DNA of 64,000 bases from Corynebacterium sp. ACRPS (GCF_022346005.1 NZ_JAKRMY010000004.1:1-64000), one strand, 5' to 3'; shown: positions 1 to 7,233, numbered from the stretch's first letter. Notes: a model not told the origin generated them from the sequence alone. Numbers and translations: made by a program.

Positions 1-537
1 TTACTTATCTGCGCACCGGTGAAGGCTGGTTGTATTTATGCGTGGTCCGCGATGGTCATTCCCGCAGGGTGCTGGGCTGGGCTATGGATAGCGTGCAAGA
101 CACAAGTTTGGTCGAACGGGCGCTGCGGATGGCACATACACTGCGTAGTGATGTTCCTGAGGGGCTGGTGTTTCACGCTGACCGGGGAACACAATTTACC
201 AGCGAGCAGCTCTGGGAGGTGTGCCGCAACCTAGGGGTTGCTCAGTCTGTGGGGCGTACTGGGGTGTGTTTCGATAATGCGATGGCTGAGTCGTTCTGGT
301 CGACGCTTAAGACCGAGTTCTACGACCGGAAGCGCTGGCCAACCCGCGATGCTGCGCGTCAGGCCGTTGCCTACTGGATTGAAGTGGTCTACAACCGTCG
401 GCGCCGGCATTCCGCTCTCGGGATGGTCAGCCCCGTCGATTTCGAAAACCACACCAGCCTAACCACCAGCAGAAAAGAAATCGCTGCCTAACCACTAGGT
501 AGCTCCACTACGTGTCCACGATTTGCGGGCAACCCCA
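1..537 (+). mobile_element. IS3-family insertion sequence, right part only
   Basis: The end of an IS3-family element: the C-terminal part of an OrfB transposase followed by about 45 non-coding bases that should hold the right terminal inverted repeat. The left end and OrfA lie outside the window. The right boundary is inferred, because an antisense reading frame changes from the IS tail to host coding sequence near the bases GGGCAACCCCA at 527-537. The exact repeat and target duplication cannot be confirmed without the left end. Confidence 0.6.
3..491 (+). CDS. IS3-family transposase OrfB, C-terminal part (5' end outside window)
   Basis: DDE-type transposase that cuts and joins DNA at the IS ends. 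The frame is open from base 3 (reading TYLRTGEGWLYLCVV) to a TAA at 489-491, so the gene begins upstream of the window. The integrase-core signatures are visible: the HADRGTQFTS block with the second catalytic Asp, and AESFWSTLKTE with the catalytic Glu, followed by the usual YNRRRRHSALG tail. In complete members OrfB is made as an OrfAB fusion by -1 frameshifting; OrfA is not visible here. The preserved part is undamaged, so the element may be active. Confidence 0.9.
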   Translation, partial: TYLRTGEGWLYLCVVRDGHSRRVLGWAMDSVQDTSLVERALRMAHTLRSDVPEGLVFHADRGTQFTSEQLWEVCRNLGVAQSVGRTGVCFDNAMAESFWSTLKTEFYDRKRWPTRDAARQAVAYWIEVVYNRRRRHSALGMVSPVDFENHTSLTTSRKEIAA

Positions 538-958
538 CCACTGGAAAAACACGACGACCTGCAACATCATCAACACTGGACAAGATAAAGCCCTCAACAC
601 CCACATCACCGTCACCGTAAATGGGGAAAGCATGTCTCACCCCAGGACTGACATCAAACCAGGCCACGGAATCAACATCACGCTTCCGAAACTTCTCAAC
701 CAAGTCCGCAACCACGCTGAAGAATTCCGAACCGAACAAAGGAACTTCGAAACCAGAAGACAAGCCCACAACACCAAAAGCACCACCCTCAACACCCCCT
801 TCCTTGAGGTCAACCCCATCTACATCCCCCTCACCTTCGATGTCACAGTCACCATCCAATGGCACACCCCACTCGGTACACAACACGAGAGAGTCTTCCA
901 AGACCCCAGCCACACGTTCAGTCTCATCGACTGACAAATCCCACAACTCCCGAGACAT
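488..958 (-). pseudogene. Hypothetical acidic protein, 3' end replaced by the IS
   Basis: An unrecognised protein of about 155 residues, rich in Asp, Glu, Gly and Val. The ATG at 956-958 is preceded by AGGAAAAGG with eight bases between, a strong ribosome binding site that decides both strand and start. The reading frame runs into the IS end near 537 and stops inside it at 488-490, so the last dozen or so residues are IS-derived and the natural C-terminus is lost. The plus strand over the same bases is open too (512-934), but its Asn/Thr/His/Ile-rich translation looks like the antisense shadow of a Val/Gly/Asp-rich gene. No function is proposed. Confidence 0.5.
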
Positions 959-1040
959 CAACAACACCTTTTCCTAAACCGAATAAACCCGGAATAAACC
1001 TGAATAATCTGATACACTCAACACCGTCGAATAGGTCCGA

Positions 1041-1071
1041 CAAGCCCCGCCCACACGCGGGGCTTTCCTCA
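1041..1071 (-). terminator. Rho-independent terminator after the antirepressor gene
   Basis: AGCCCCGC and GCGGGGCT pair around a short CCACAC loop, a few bases beyond the stop codon of the leftward antirepressor gene. It separates that gene from the IS-interrupted gene, which therefore needs its own promoter. Confidence 0.7.
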
Positions 1072-1074
1072 CAC

Positions 1075-1839
1075 CTAGGCGTAGTACTCATCCCACACTT
1101 GCTGCATGAGCGGGCGGTCTGCTTCGGTGTAGCCATTAACCTGGCGTACCTGGCCGTTAGGCAAGGTCAAGTCATACTTTTCTGGTTCGCGTCCCGTTTC
1201 CAGCGTGTACAAAGCCTTCATGCGCTTACCGAACATCGGCGCAACGGACTTCATCTTCTTGCTAGAGAGGTTCTTCGACTTCAAAAAATCCGCCGTATAC
1301 AGTGGCCGCGTCTCCGGATCCAACTCCGGAACCTCACCCAAACCACGCGCCAACACAATCCGCGCCTTCGCCTCCAAATGGTCAGGATGAATCAAACCCT
1401 TAGCCGCCTGACACAACTCCATCCGCATCTGAGACTCACGCATCAAAGCATTCAACTGATGCTCCTCGGCGCGGGGGTTAATGGCGCCACCCTTATGGAA
1501 GTAGGCATCAAGGGCGTTAGCTGCTTCAAGCTGGTAGGCCTCAAGCGTTGGACGGGCAGCTTCACTGACACGGTTAGTGTCGATAGTGGCAAGCCACATC
1601 GTCAGAGTGCGACGGTCAACCATGCTCATTTCTCGCTGTTTGCCGTCAGCGCCAACCGTGTCGATGAGCGCCACGGTTGCCCATGCTTTCCCTTTTAGCT
1701 TGTTTCGCTGGGCACTCCACTCGATTCCGAGCGCATTGCAGATGTGACGCGCTGCTACCCACTCGGTGCCGTCGTTCTGCACCGCCATGATGGGGGTGGA
1801 AGTTCCGGGAACCGGGATAGTCACGAGTTGATTGTTCAT
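1075..1839 (-). CDS. Phage antirepressor protein
   Basis: A 254-residue phage antirepressor. Residues 1 to about 110 match the P22 AR N-terminal domain pattern (start MNNQLVTIPVPG, then WVAARHICNALGI). The C-terminal part (PLYTADFLKSKNLSSKK onward) resembles the domain paired with it in other antirepressors. Such proteins inactivate CI-like repressors and promote induction. The start is the ATG at 1837-1839, preceded by AAGGAG. It is the second gene of a leftward early operon begun by the Cro-like gene at 1900-2148. An IS insertion lies further downstream, so the lytic side of the element is probably broken. Confidence 0.85.
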   Translation of the reverse strand: MNNQLVTIPVPGTSTPIMAVQNDGTEWVAARHICNALGIEWSAQRNKLKGKAWATVALIDTVGADGKQREMSMVDRRTLTMWLATIDTNRVSEAARPTLEAYQLEAANALDAYFHKGGAINPRAEEHQLNALMRESQMRMELCQAAKGLIHPDHLEAKARIVLARGLGEVPELDPETRPLYTADFLKSKNLSSKKMKSVAPMFGKRMKALYTLETGREPEKYDLTLPNGQVRQVNGYTEADRPLMQQVWDEYYA

Positions 1840-1872
1840 TGTGATAAACTCCTTATCGGTTGATTGTCTTTG

Positions 1873-1898
1873 GCCCGGTGTTCCTGCACCGGGCTTTT
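1873..1898. terminator. Hairpin between Cro-like and antirepressor genes
   Basis: GCCCGGTG (1873-1880) pairs with CACCGGGC (1887-1894), followed on the plus strand by TTTT. The T-run is on the wrong side to stop the leftward operon fully. It may block rightward readthrough or act as a partial attenuator on the left operon. Confidence 0.5.
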
Positions 1899-1899
1899 C

Positions 1900-2148
1900 T
1901 TATGCGGCAATGGGGTCATCTACGCGGTCGAAATAGCCTGCGATGTAGTTCTTGTCACCTTGTAGCGTGGATACGCGTAGGGCGAGTTCTGCGGTCACTT
2001 TTGCCCCGGCGCGCAGCTTGGGAATATCAGCGGGATATACCCCGATAAGCAATGCCAGCTGTTCTTCTGTTTGAAGGTTCCTTGAACGCATGATTGCGTC
2101 TAAAGCTCCAGGGCGGAAGGTGTACCGAGGCGGTGTACTGACAGCCAT
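1900..2148 (-). CDS. Small helix-turn-helix protein, Cro-like
   Basis: An 82-residue protein. Residues from about 18 to 65 (MRSRNLQTEEQLALLIGV, then ADIPKLRAG) have the layout of an XRE-type helix-turn-helix. The ATG at 2146-2148 has GGAGG seven bases upstream. It is the first gene transcribed leftward from the divergent promoter whose -10 lies inside an operator, which is where Cro or an excisionase-like regulator sits in phage lysogeny modules. The Cro role is inferred from position; an excisionase is the main alternative. Confidence 0.65.
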   Translation of the reverse strand: MAVSTPPRYTFRPGALDAIMRSRNLQTEEQLALLIGVYPADIPKLRAGAKVTAELALRVSTLQGDKNYIAGYFDRVDDPIAA

Positions 2149-2205
2149 GTAGTTACCTCCATGTAGTTTTTAAGGTTCTAGTCAAGGCCCTTGTGAACCC
2201 GACAA

Positions 2206-2220
2206 GATTCATTATGAACC
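2206..2220. promoter_or_regulatory. Repressor operator O1
   Basis: GATTCATTATGAACC, a 15-bp dyad of half-sites GATTCAT and GGTTCAT around a central T. It covers the -10 of the leftward promoter. Confidence 0.75.
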
Positions 2221-2239
2221 TAACACGGTTCATTGTCAA
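2211..2239 (-). promoter_or_regulatory. Leftward early promoter (PL-like)
   Basis: Read on the minus strand, a consensus TTGACA (2234-2239) is followed after exactly 17 bases by CATAAT (2211-2216). It drives the Cro-like and antirepressor genes. The -10 lies in the operator at 2206-2220 and the -35 in the operator at 2227-2241, so a bound repressor should block it completely. Confidence 0.8.
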
Positions 2240-2241
2240 CC
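2227..2241. promoter_or_regulatory. Repressor operator O2 (imperfect)
   Basis: GGTTCATTGTCAACC, with the left half-site intact and the right half-site degenerate. It covers the -35 of the leftward promoter, 21 bp centre to centre from O1 and therefore about two helical turns away on the same DNA face. Confidence 0.65.
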
Positions 2242-2273
2242 TGTTTAGATTTATTTTGATAATTCCCCAGCGT

Positions 2274-2302
2274 TTGACACCTTTTTACGCATGGTTCATA
2301 AT
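2274..2302 (+). promoter_or_regulatory. Rightward repressor promoter (PRM-like), giving a leaderless mRNA
   Basis: TTGACA (2274-2279), 17 bases, then CATAAT (2297-2302). Initiation about seven bases downstream falls on the ATG at 2309, so the transcript would begin with the start codon. The -10 is inside operator O3, which implies autorepression. Confidence 0.75.
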
Positions 2303-2307
2303 GAACC
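2293..2307. promoter_or_regulatory. Repressor operator O3, perfect palindrome
   Basis: GGTTCATAATGAACC is a perfect 15-bp inverted repeat with a central A. It overlaps the -10 of the repressor promoter and ends one base before the repressor start codon, the place for negative autoregulation. Confidence 0.8.
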
Positions 2308-2308
2308 T

Positions 2309-2812
2309 ATGGAATTTCAAGAATGGCTAACCACGCTCCCCGGCTCCCCCACAGCCAGCCAGGCCGCCGACCACTCCGGTATCTCTAAAGCGACCCTGCT
2401 GCGTCACGCAAAGGCAGGTAAGACGACCGCTGAGTTCACCATCAGCATCGCCCGCGCCTACGAAGTCAATGAGGTCGAATCCCTCCTAGACCTCGGATTC
2501 ATCACGTCTTCGGCTATCGACGAGTACAGCGTCGAGGCAGCACTAGAAAGAGCCACCAACGAACAACTACTAGACGAAATCCTGCGCCGCTCCGACCCGC
2601 AGGCGCGTTACCTGTTCGGCAACGACAGTGACGACGACGCTATCGGCCTAGCCCCACATCTCACCCCCGTGTCCGACGTGTCTGCTTCACTGCATGATGA
2701 CGATGATGGCGTGGTCCGCGAATTTGACTACTCCCCCGACGAATACGCCGCAGACTCATCAATAAACGAACAAGAAGAACGCGAAAAACGAGGTGAAGAT
2801 TTGATTGACTAA
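2309..2812 (+). CDS. CI-like repressor with helix-turn-helix
   Basis: A 167-residue DNA-binding protein, probably the repressor that keeps the element silent. Residues about 12 to 45 (ASQAADHSGISKATLLRHAK) form the helix-turn-helix. The C-terminal half is very acidic, with Asp/Glu runs, and shows no LexA/CI peptidase motif, so release would rely on another route; an ImmA-like protease is encoded three genes downstream. The ATG at 2309 is chosen over GTG 2291 because 2291 lies within the operator and upstream of the predicted transcription start. There is no ribosome binding site, consistent with a leaderless message. Confidence 0.75.
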   Translation: MEFQEWLTTLPGSPTASQAADHSGISKATLLRHAKAGKTTAEFTISIARAYEVNEVESLLDLGFITSSAIDEYSVEAALERATNEQLLDEILRRSDPQARYLFGNDSDDDAIGLAPHLTPVSDVSASLHDDDDGVVREFDYSPDEYAADSSINEQEEREKRGEDLID

Positions 2813-2897
2813 CACATAGTTAGCGAAAAACGCCGGAGTCAGCTACAATCAGTAAACACAGTGGCGGCATTGAAATACATGTACCGCGCTCATTCCG

Positions 2898-2926
2898 GCG
2901 GCTAGAGCATTTAATGTTCTAGCCGC
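2898..2926 (+). other. Leader hairpin before the DUF3800 gene
   Basis: A 12-bp stem (GCGGCTAGAGCA with TGTTCTAGCCGC, one G-U pair) closes a five-base loop. It ends 20 bases before the DUF3800 start codon, just upstream of the AAGGA ribosome binding site. No T-run follows, so it is not an ordinary terminator; a translational or mRNA-stability element is possible. Confidence 0.5.
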
Positions 2927-2946
2927 TGAGTCATTTCAAGGACGTT

Positions 2947-3891
2947 ATGCTTATTGCTTACTTGGATGAATTCGGCCACCAAGGCCCCTACATCAGACAC
3001 GACCACCCTAAATTCAACACACACCCCGTATTCGGTTACGCCGGATACATACTCCCCGCCGAAAATGTACGCCAGATGGGTGGCTACTTCGAATATGTAA
3101 AAGAGCACCTACTTGCCTGGGAAATCGAACGCTTGAAGGTTCACCCGAAACGATGGGAGAAGAAAGGCTCAAAACTTCTCACCACAACAAACATCGAGAA
3201 TTATGGCGAGGAAATAAACCCCGCGATGAACCGTATATTCCGAAAGCTAGGAGAATTAGACGGAAGGATATTCTTCTTCGGTCAACAAAAACCCATCGGA
3301 ACAGTCAAAGAAACCAATGAGACTTCCCAAGCCCGCGAAGAGCATTGTCTCATTCAATCAATAAACCGACTCGGAACCTTCGCTTCTAAAGCAAACCAAA
3401 AACTAATGGTCATCATGGATGCCACCGACACAGACAACCGTGAACGGGCCGTCGCCACTTTAGGGAAAACGATATATTATCGCCAGAACAAGGAAAATAG
3501 AAGCATCATTGAGATACCTGTTCAGGCCGATAGCAGACTATACGGAACAATCCAATTGGCAGATTGGATATGCGCGATACTTGGCCGACTAACGGACTAT
3601 CATTTTGCAGAAACTTCCGCCTTTGGTTGGGCCGTAGACATGGGGCAAAACCTCGCACCACTATGCCAAACGACTAACAATTCAATTATCTGGTCTAACT
3701 CCCCCAGCAAAGACTCTCGATGCTTTCCAAACCAGTTAGTGAAAACCACCAAATTTTGGCAGTCTGAAGCTAGAGCCGAAGCTAAGAAAAACCGGCAAAA
3801 TCAAAGAAATAACCAAATGATGCAGAATATGCTTGACGCTAGTTCGCCGGAGCTTCAGAAGAAACTGGAACAAATCAGAGGCAATCGTTGA
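2947..3891 (+). CDS. DUF3800 domain protein
   Basis: A 314-residue protein with the DUF3800 N-terminal signature (MLIAYLDEFGHQGP, the acidic YLDE motif) and a central VIMDATD block, consistent with the RNase H-like nuclease fold attributed to this family. The molecular role is undetermined; members are common in phages and defence-type loci. The C-terminal 50 residues are Asn/Gln/Lys-rich and look disordered. AAGGA lies five bases before the ATG. The stop codon overlaps the next start (TGATG), so it is translationally coupled to the ImmA-like protease. Codon use is more A/T-rich than in the flanking chromosome, as expected of acquired DNA. Confidence 0.75.
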   Translation: MLIAYLDEFGHQGPYIRHDHPKFNTHPVFGYAGYILPAENVRQMGGYFEYVKEHLLAWEIERLKVHPKRWEKKGSKLLTTTNIENYGEEINPAMNRIFRKLGELDGRIFFFGQQKPIGTVKETNETSQAREEHCLIQSINRLGTFASKANQKLMVIMDATDTDNRERAVATLGKTIYYRQNKENRSIIEIPVQADSRLYGTIQLADWICAILGRLTDYHFAETSAFGWAVDMGQNLAPLCQTTNNSIIWSNSPSKDSRCFPNQLVKTTKFWQSEARAEAKKNRQNQRNNQMMQNMLDASSPELQKKLEQIRGNR

Positions 3892-4262
3892 TGATTGAAT
3901 CTCTTATACAATCCGCTGAGGCCCGGGGTTATAGAATCCGCTGGCACCGCGGCGGCCCAAAAGCAGCATGGCTCCCCCACCGGTCCACCATCACCCTCCG
4001 CGTAGGCATGGATGACACAACTACCCTGTGCTCCCTAGCCCACGAACTAGGCCACGCGCATTATGGTGACCCGCCCGGCCACCACGGCGCCCACGAAATA
4101 CGCGCCGACAGGTTCGCCGCCCGCCTCCTGGTCTCCCCCACCGAATACGCCACCACAGAAGCAATCTACGGACCACACCCGGCCACCCTCGCCAACGAAC
4201 TCGGGGTGACGGTCAAAGTCCTCAAAACTTGGCAAAACATCTACGAAAAGACAGCAGTATGA
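3891..4262 (+). CDS. ImmA/IrrE-family metallopeptidase
   Basis: A 123-residue zinc peptidase. The HELGH motif supplies two His ligands and the catalytic Glu, and the downstream EIRADRFAARLL supplies the third ligand (Glu), as in ImmA/IrrE proteins. ImmA cleaves an element's own repressor to induce transfer or excision, so the CI-like protein at 2309 is the likely substrate. The start is taken as the ATG at 3891, overlapping the DUF3800 stop; an in-frame TTG lies just before it. Its stop overlaps the following lipoprotein start (ATGA), so the three genes form one coupled unit. Confidence 0.85.
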   Translation: MIESLIQSAEARGYRIRWHRGGPKAAWLPHRSTITLRVGMDDTTTLCSLAHELGHAHYGDPPGHHGAHEIRADRFAARLLVSPTEYATTEAIYGPHPATLANELGVTVKVLKTWQNIYEKTAV

Positions 4263-4819
4263 AAAAGCTCTCAATTCTTCTCATCGCAGTCCTCGCACTA
4301 GCGAGCTGCACCTCCAACGAGGAACCCACGGCAACCGATAAGCCGTCCTCAAGCACATTCAGCACCTCGAGTACCAAACGCAGCAGCTCGACCAAAACCG
4401 CGGACCCCTCCAACACACCCCTAACCACAACACAGGAACCTGCTGCTGCCAATAGCGCCTTACCCGAGGCGAATCCGCAAATGGCACAACCGACCGTAGT
4501 CGAGTGCCTCCAAGGCACCCCTGGGCCCGCTCGATGGTCAGACGGCACTGTCTCCTTCTCCCAATGGTGTTTTGACAACCGCGGAGGACAGCAGTACCTC
4601 GAGAATGAAAGCCAAGCCGGTCTAGTAGAAAACGGAGAATGCGTAGGGCCGGCGGCAGAATGCGGATACGGCACCGCAGCCAACGGCGCCCGAAATCCGA
4701 CTTCGGGTGAAATCCAGACCTATCACGGCTGCCAAGACGGATACATCAACGACCCTGCTTTGTGCTCTCAAGCAGAGGGCGCTGTCCGGGCTGCTGACCC
4801 AAACGGCTCTATCTATTAG
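4259..4819 (+). CDS. Lipoprotein in the lysogeny module; possible superinfection-exclusion protein
   Basis: A 186-residue precursor with a lipoprotein signal (MKKLSILLIAVLALASC, lipid-modified Cys17), then a Ser/Thr/Pro-rich linker to about residue 75, then a small Cys-rich domain containing ARWSDGTVSFSQWC. This domain resembles that of the chromosomal lipoprotein at 39587 (GRFSDGSSHQTELC). The ATG at 4259 overlaps the ImmA-like stop codon. A lipoprotein encoded between repressor and integrase recalls the superinfection-exclusion lipoproteins of some streptococcal phages. That role is inferred from position alone; a cargo surface protein is equally possible. Confidence 0.75.
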   Translation: MKKLSILLIAVLALASCTSNEEPTATDKPSSSTFSTSSTKRSSSTKTADPSNTPLTTTQEPAAANSALPEANPQMAQPTVVECLQGTPGPARWSDGTVSFSQWCFDNRGGQQYLENESQAGLVENGECVGPAAECGYGTAANGARNPTSGEIQTYHGCQDGYINDPALCSQAEGAVRAADPNGSIY

Positions 4820-5007
4820 GAGCCATGCGCTTTCAACGCAATCCCCGCCCCCGGTGCTCACTGAAATGAACACCAAGGGGGTTGAGGGCCCAACAATCGG
4901 CAATGCGAACTAAAAAACGCATCGAGATCAAACTCAGAAACCCAACTGGGACTTTCCAACAAAACATCATTTCACAAGCATGACCAAAGCAGTACAAAAT
5001 CCAGCAT

Positions 5008-5013
5008 GATAAT
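5008..5013 (+). promoter_or_regulatory. -10 element for a leaderless P63C transcript
   Basis: GATAAT lies nine bases before the ATG at 5022, which has no ribosome binding site. Transcription from here would begin at or within a base or two of the start codon. No good -35 is seen. Confidence 0.45.
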
Positions 5014-5021
5014 ATGCGATT

Positions 5022-5975
5022 ATGGAAACGCACAGCGGGAAACTACCCCGCCCAAACTACCGAAAAATAGCCGGACAAAAAGCAGCCGACACCCGATGGG
5101 GACGAAAAATCGAACGAGCAACCCACCAAGGAACCCTAAACATAGCCGGAACAGACCTATCCTGCTACGTACTCGAAGACGGACGCCGGGTAATCAGCCA
5201 ATCCTCAATCATGAACGCCATGGGACGTACCCCTCGCGGACGACGCGCAAGCCACGACAATCGACCACCCTTCTTAGAAGCAAACAACCTAGCCGCATTC
5301 ATCTCACCCGAGCTCCAAAAAGCAGTCGCTGGAATCGACTATCGCGTCGGGGATAACCCGAACGTCATCAACGGACACAACGCCGAAATCCTCCCCAGAA
5401 TTTGCAACGTCTACCTCGACGCAGAAGAAGCCGGCGTGCTTACAACCACACAAAAACCAATCGCCAAAACCGCCCGCAGAATCATCAAAGCCCTAGCACT
5501 GGTAGGAATCACCGCTCTAGTCGATGAGGCAACTGGCTACCAGGAAACTCGCGCCAAAGACGAACTGCAACGACTCCTTGATGCCTACATTGCAGAAGAA
5601 TTCCGCCCCTGGGTTCGCACTTTTCCCGAGGCGTTTTTCAAGGAAATATACCGCTTGCAGGGCTGGAAATTCGTCCCCGGCAACCATCACCACCCGCAGT
5701 ACGTCGGAAAGTTCATCAACAAGTACATCTATACGCCAATGCCGACTGGCATCCTAGACCGTCTTAAAGATCTAAACCCTAAAAATGAGCAGGGTAACCG
5801 GCCGCGGAAGCATCATCAGCATTTAACTGATGACATTGGGGTCAACCACTTAGAGCGCCAGATTAACCAGGTAGTCACGCTGATGCAAGCATCCGATGAC
5901 AAAGTTCAGTTTGAGAATCTTTTTGAGCGCGTTCACTCAAGAAATCTTCCAGTTCAGCAAATGCTCGACATTTAA
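5022..5975 (+). CDS. P63C domain phage protein
   Basis: A 317-residue protein with a recognisable P63C domain in its middle third: YLDAEEAGVLTTTQ, then KALALVGITALVDEATGYQ, an Arg/Glu-rich helix, and WVRTFPEAFFKEIYRLQGW through VGKFINKYIY. The domain is found in phage and mobile-element proteins and its function is undetermined. The N-terminal AGQKAADTRWGRK segment is basic. The C-terminal stretch is His/Asn-rich and may form a coiled coil. The gene is monocistronic, follows a 200-bp gap and is probably leaderless. It sits next to the integrase. Confidence 0.8.
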   Translation: METHSGKLPRPNYRKIAGQKAADTRWGRKIERATHQGTLNIAGTDLSCYVLEDGRRVISQSSIMNAMGRTPRGRRASHDNRPPFLEANNLAAFISPELQKAVAGIDYRVGDNPNVINGHNAEILPRICNVYLDAEEAGVLTTTQKPIAKTARRIIKALALVGITALVDEATGYQETRAKDELQRLLDAYIAEEFRPWVRTFPEAFFKEIYRLQGWKFVPGNHHHPQYVGKFINKYIYTPMPTGILDRLKDLNPKNEQGNRPRKHHQHLTDDIGVNHLERQINQVVTLMQASDDKVQFENLFERVHSRNLPVQQMLDI

Positions 5976-6063
5976 GAACCCCGCCCTGGCGCTACAGATG
6001 TGAAATTCGCGTGCCGGGACGGGTATCACCCCATCCGATTAAAGAACAGAACAGGTCTGTCTT

Positions 6064-7164
6064 ATGGCATCAATCAAGCAATACAAGACCGCCAAGGGTA
6101 AAGCTTGGCGCGTGCAGTACCGCTCCCCCGATGGGCGGAATCGCACCAAGCGTGGATTCCGCACTAAAAATGAAGCACAAGCCTGGGCTGACAAAAACGC
6201 CGTCCACATGAACGAGCAAAACTGGATAGACCCCAACGCCGGCAAAGTGACTATTGGTGAGGTTGCTGTGCCGTGGGAGGCGAACCTGACTCACCTGAAG
6301 CCTAAGACGCGGCATGACATGCTTGCGGTGTGGCGTAACCACGTGGAACCAAAGTGGGGCGGGCGTCAGGTGGCCGGCATTAAACCCTCGGAGGTACAAG
6401 CATGGGTGTCCAGCCTGGATAGGTCGGCGTCGTTGGTTAGGCAGGCCCATGCGGTGCTGGCGCAGATTCTTGACCTGGCGGTGATGGATAAGGCGGTGCG
6501 GGAGAACCCAGCGCGGGGCGTGAAACTACCGCGTAAGGGTGCGGCGCGGAAAGTGTATCTCACAGCGGAACAGCTAAGCCTATTGGTGAGTGAATGCACA
6601 CGCTATCAGGAGTTGGTCTGGCTGCTTGGCACCGTGGGCCTGCGTTGGGGTGAAGCCGCAGCACTCAGGGTACGAGATGTGAACGTGCTACGGAATCGCA
6701 TCAACGTGGAGCGTAATGCGGTCACCGTGGGCAGTGAGGTGATTATTGGTACGCCTAAAACCCATGAAGTGCGGGAAGTGTCTGTGCCCGTGTCCGTGAT
6801 GCGGATGCTGGTCCCTGTGATGGAGAGTAAGGGGCCGGATGAGTTGCTGTGGCCGCGTCGTGACGGCACTCCGATGAAGCCGCCTACGCATGGCAAGTGG
6901 TACTACAACGCACTGGATAGGTGCATGGATAAGTACCCGGATTTTCCGCGAGTCACCCCGCACGGGCTTAGGCATGTGGCGGCGGGATTGATGATTTCCG
7001 CCGGGGCGAATGTGAAGGTTGTGCAAAGGCAACTCGGGCATTCTTCGGCTGCGATGACCCTTGATATTTACGCTGAATTGTTTGATGAGGATTTGGAGGC
7101 GGTGGGCAGTGCTGTGGATGAAAAGATTTCAGATGTCGTCAAATTGTCGTCACGTAGGGCTTAA
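6064..7164 (+). CDS. int: Tyrosine-type site-specific integrase
   Basis: A 366-residue integrase that recombines the element into and out of the chromosome. Residues 1-60 look like the AP2-type arm-binding domain (WRVQYRSPDGRNRTKRGF), 65-150 the core-binding SAM-like domain, and 165-350 the catalytic domain. The catalytic residues are all present: Arg194 (GLRWGEA), Lys232, His300-x-x-Arg303 (TPHGLRH), His326 (QLGHSSAAM) and nucleophile Tyr336 (LDIYAELF), so the protein should be active. The ATG has only a weak upstream AGG. A tRNA-like 3' fragment begins 36 bases after the stop codon. Confidence 0.95.
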   Translation: MASIKQYKTAKGKAWRVQYRSPDGRNRTKRGFRTKNEAQAWADKNAVHMNEQNWIDPNAGKVTIGEVAVPWEANLTHLKPKTRHDMLAVWRNHVEPKWGGRQVAGIKPSEVQAWVSSLDRSASLVRQAHAVLAQILDLAVMDKAVRENPARGVKLPRKGAARKVYLTAEQLSLLVSECTRYQELVWLLGTVGLRWGEAAALRVRDVNVLRNRINVERNAVTVGSEVIIGTPKTHEVREVSVPVSVMRMLVPVMESKGPDELLWPRRDGTPMKPPTHGKWYYNALDRCMDKYPDFPRVTPHGLRHVAAGLMISAGANVKVVQRQLGHSSAAMTLDIYAELFDEDLEAVGSAVDEKISDVVKLSSRRA

Positions 7165-7200
7165 AAAGGGTGTTTATGCAGTTTAAATGGGGTTTAGGTG

Positions 7201-7225
7201 GCTGGTTCGACCCCAGTTGGAGGAG
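7201..7225 (+). other. Probable attachment site: 3' fragment of tRNA-Asn
   Basis: The bases form a tRNA T-arm (stem GCTGG/CCAGT, loop TTCGACC) followed by the acceptor 3' strand TGGAGGA and a discriminator G. A full tRNA would start TCCTCCA, as tRNA-Asn genes of actinobacteria do. The bases upstream (GTTTAAATGGGG) are not tRNA-like, so this is the duplicated 3' end left by integration into the tRNA. The intact gene should be at the other end of the element, left of the window. Confidence 0.6.
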
Positions 7226-7233
7226 CAGACTAC

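Noticed and set aside
512..934. Plus-strand frame of 140 codons opposite the IS-interrupted gene
   Set aside because: It is codon-aligned antisense of the minus-strand gene, its Asn/Thr/His/Ile-rich product is what such a shadow gives, and only the minus strand has a good ribosome binding site.
859..1698. Long plus-strand frame across the antirepressor
   Set aside because: Shadow of the antirepressor gene; crosses its terminator and has an unlikely Arg/Leu/His-rich product.
7201..7225. A complete tRNA gene
   Set aside because: Only the T-arm and the 3' acceptor strand are present; no anticodon arm or 5' acceptor strand lies upstream.
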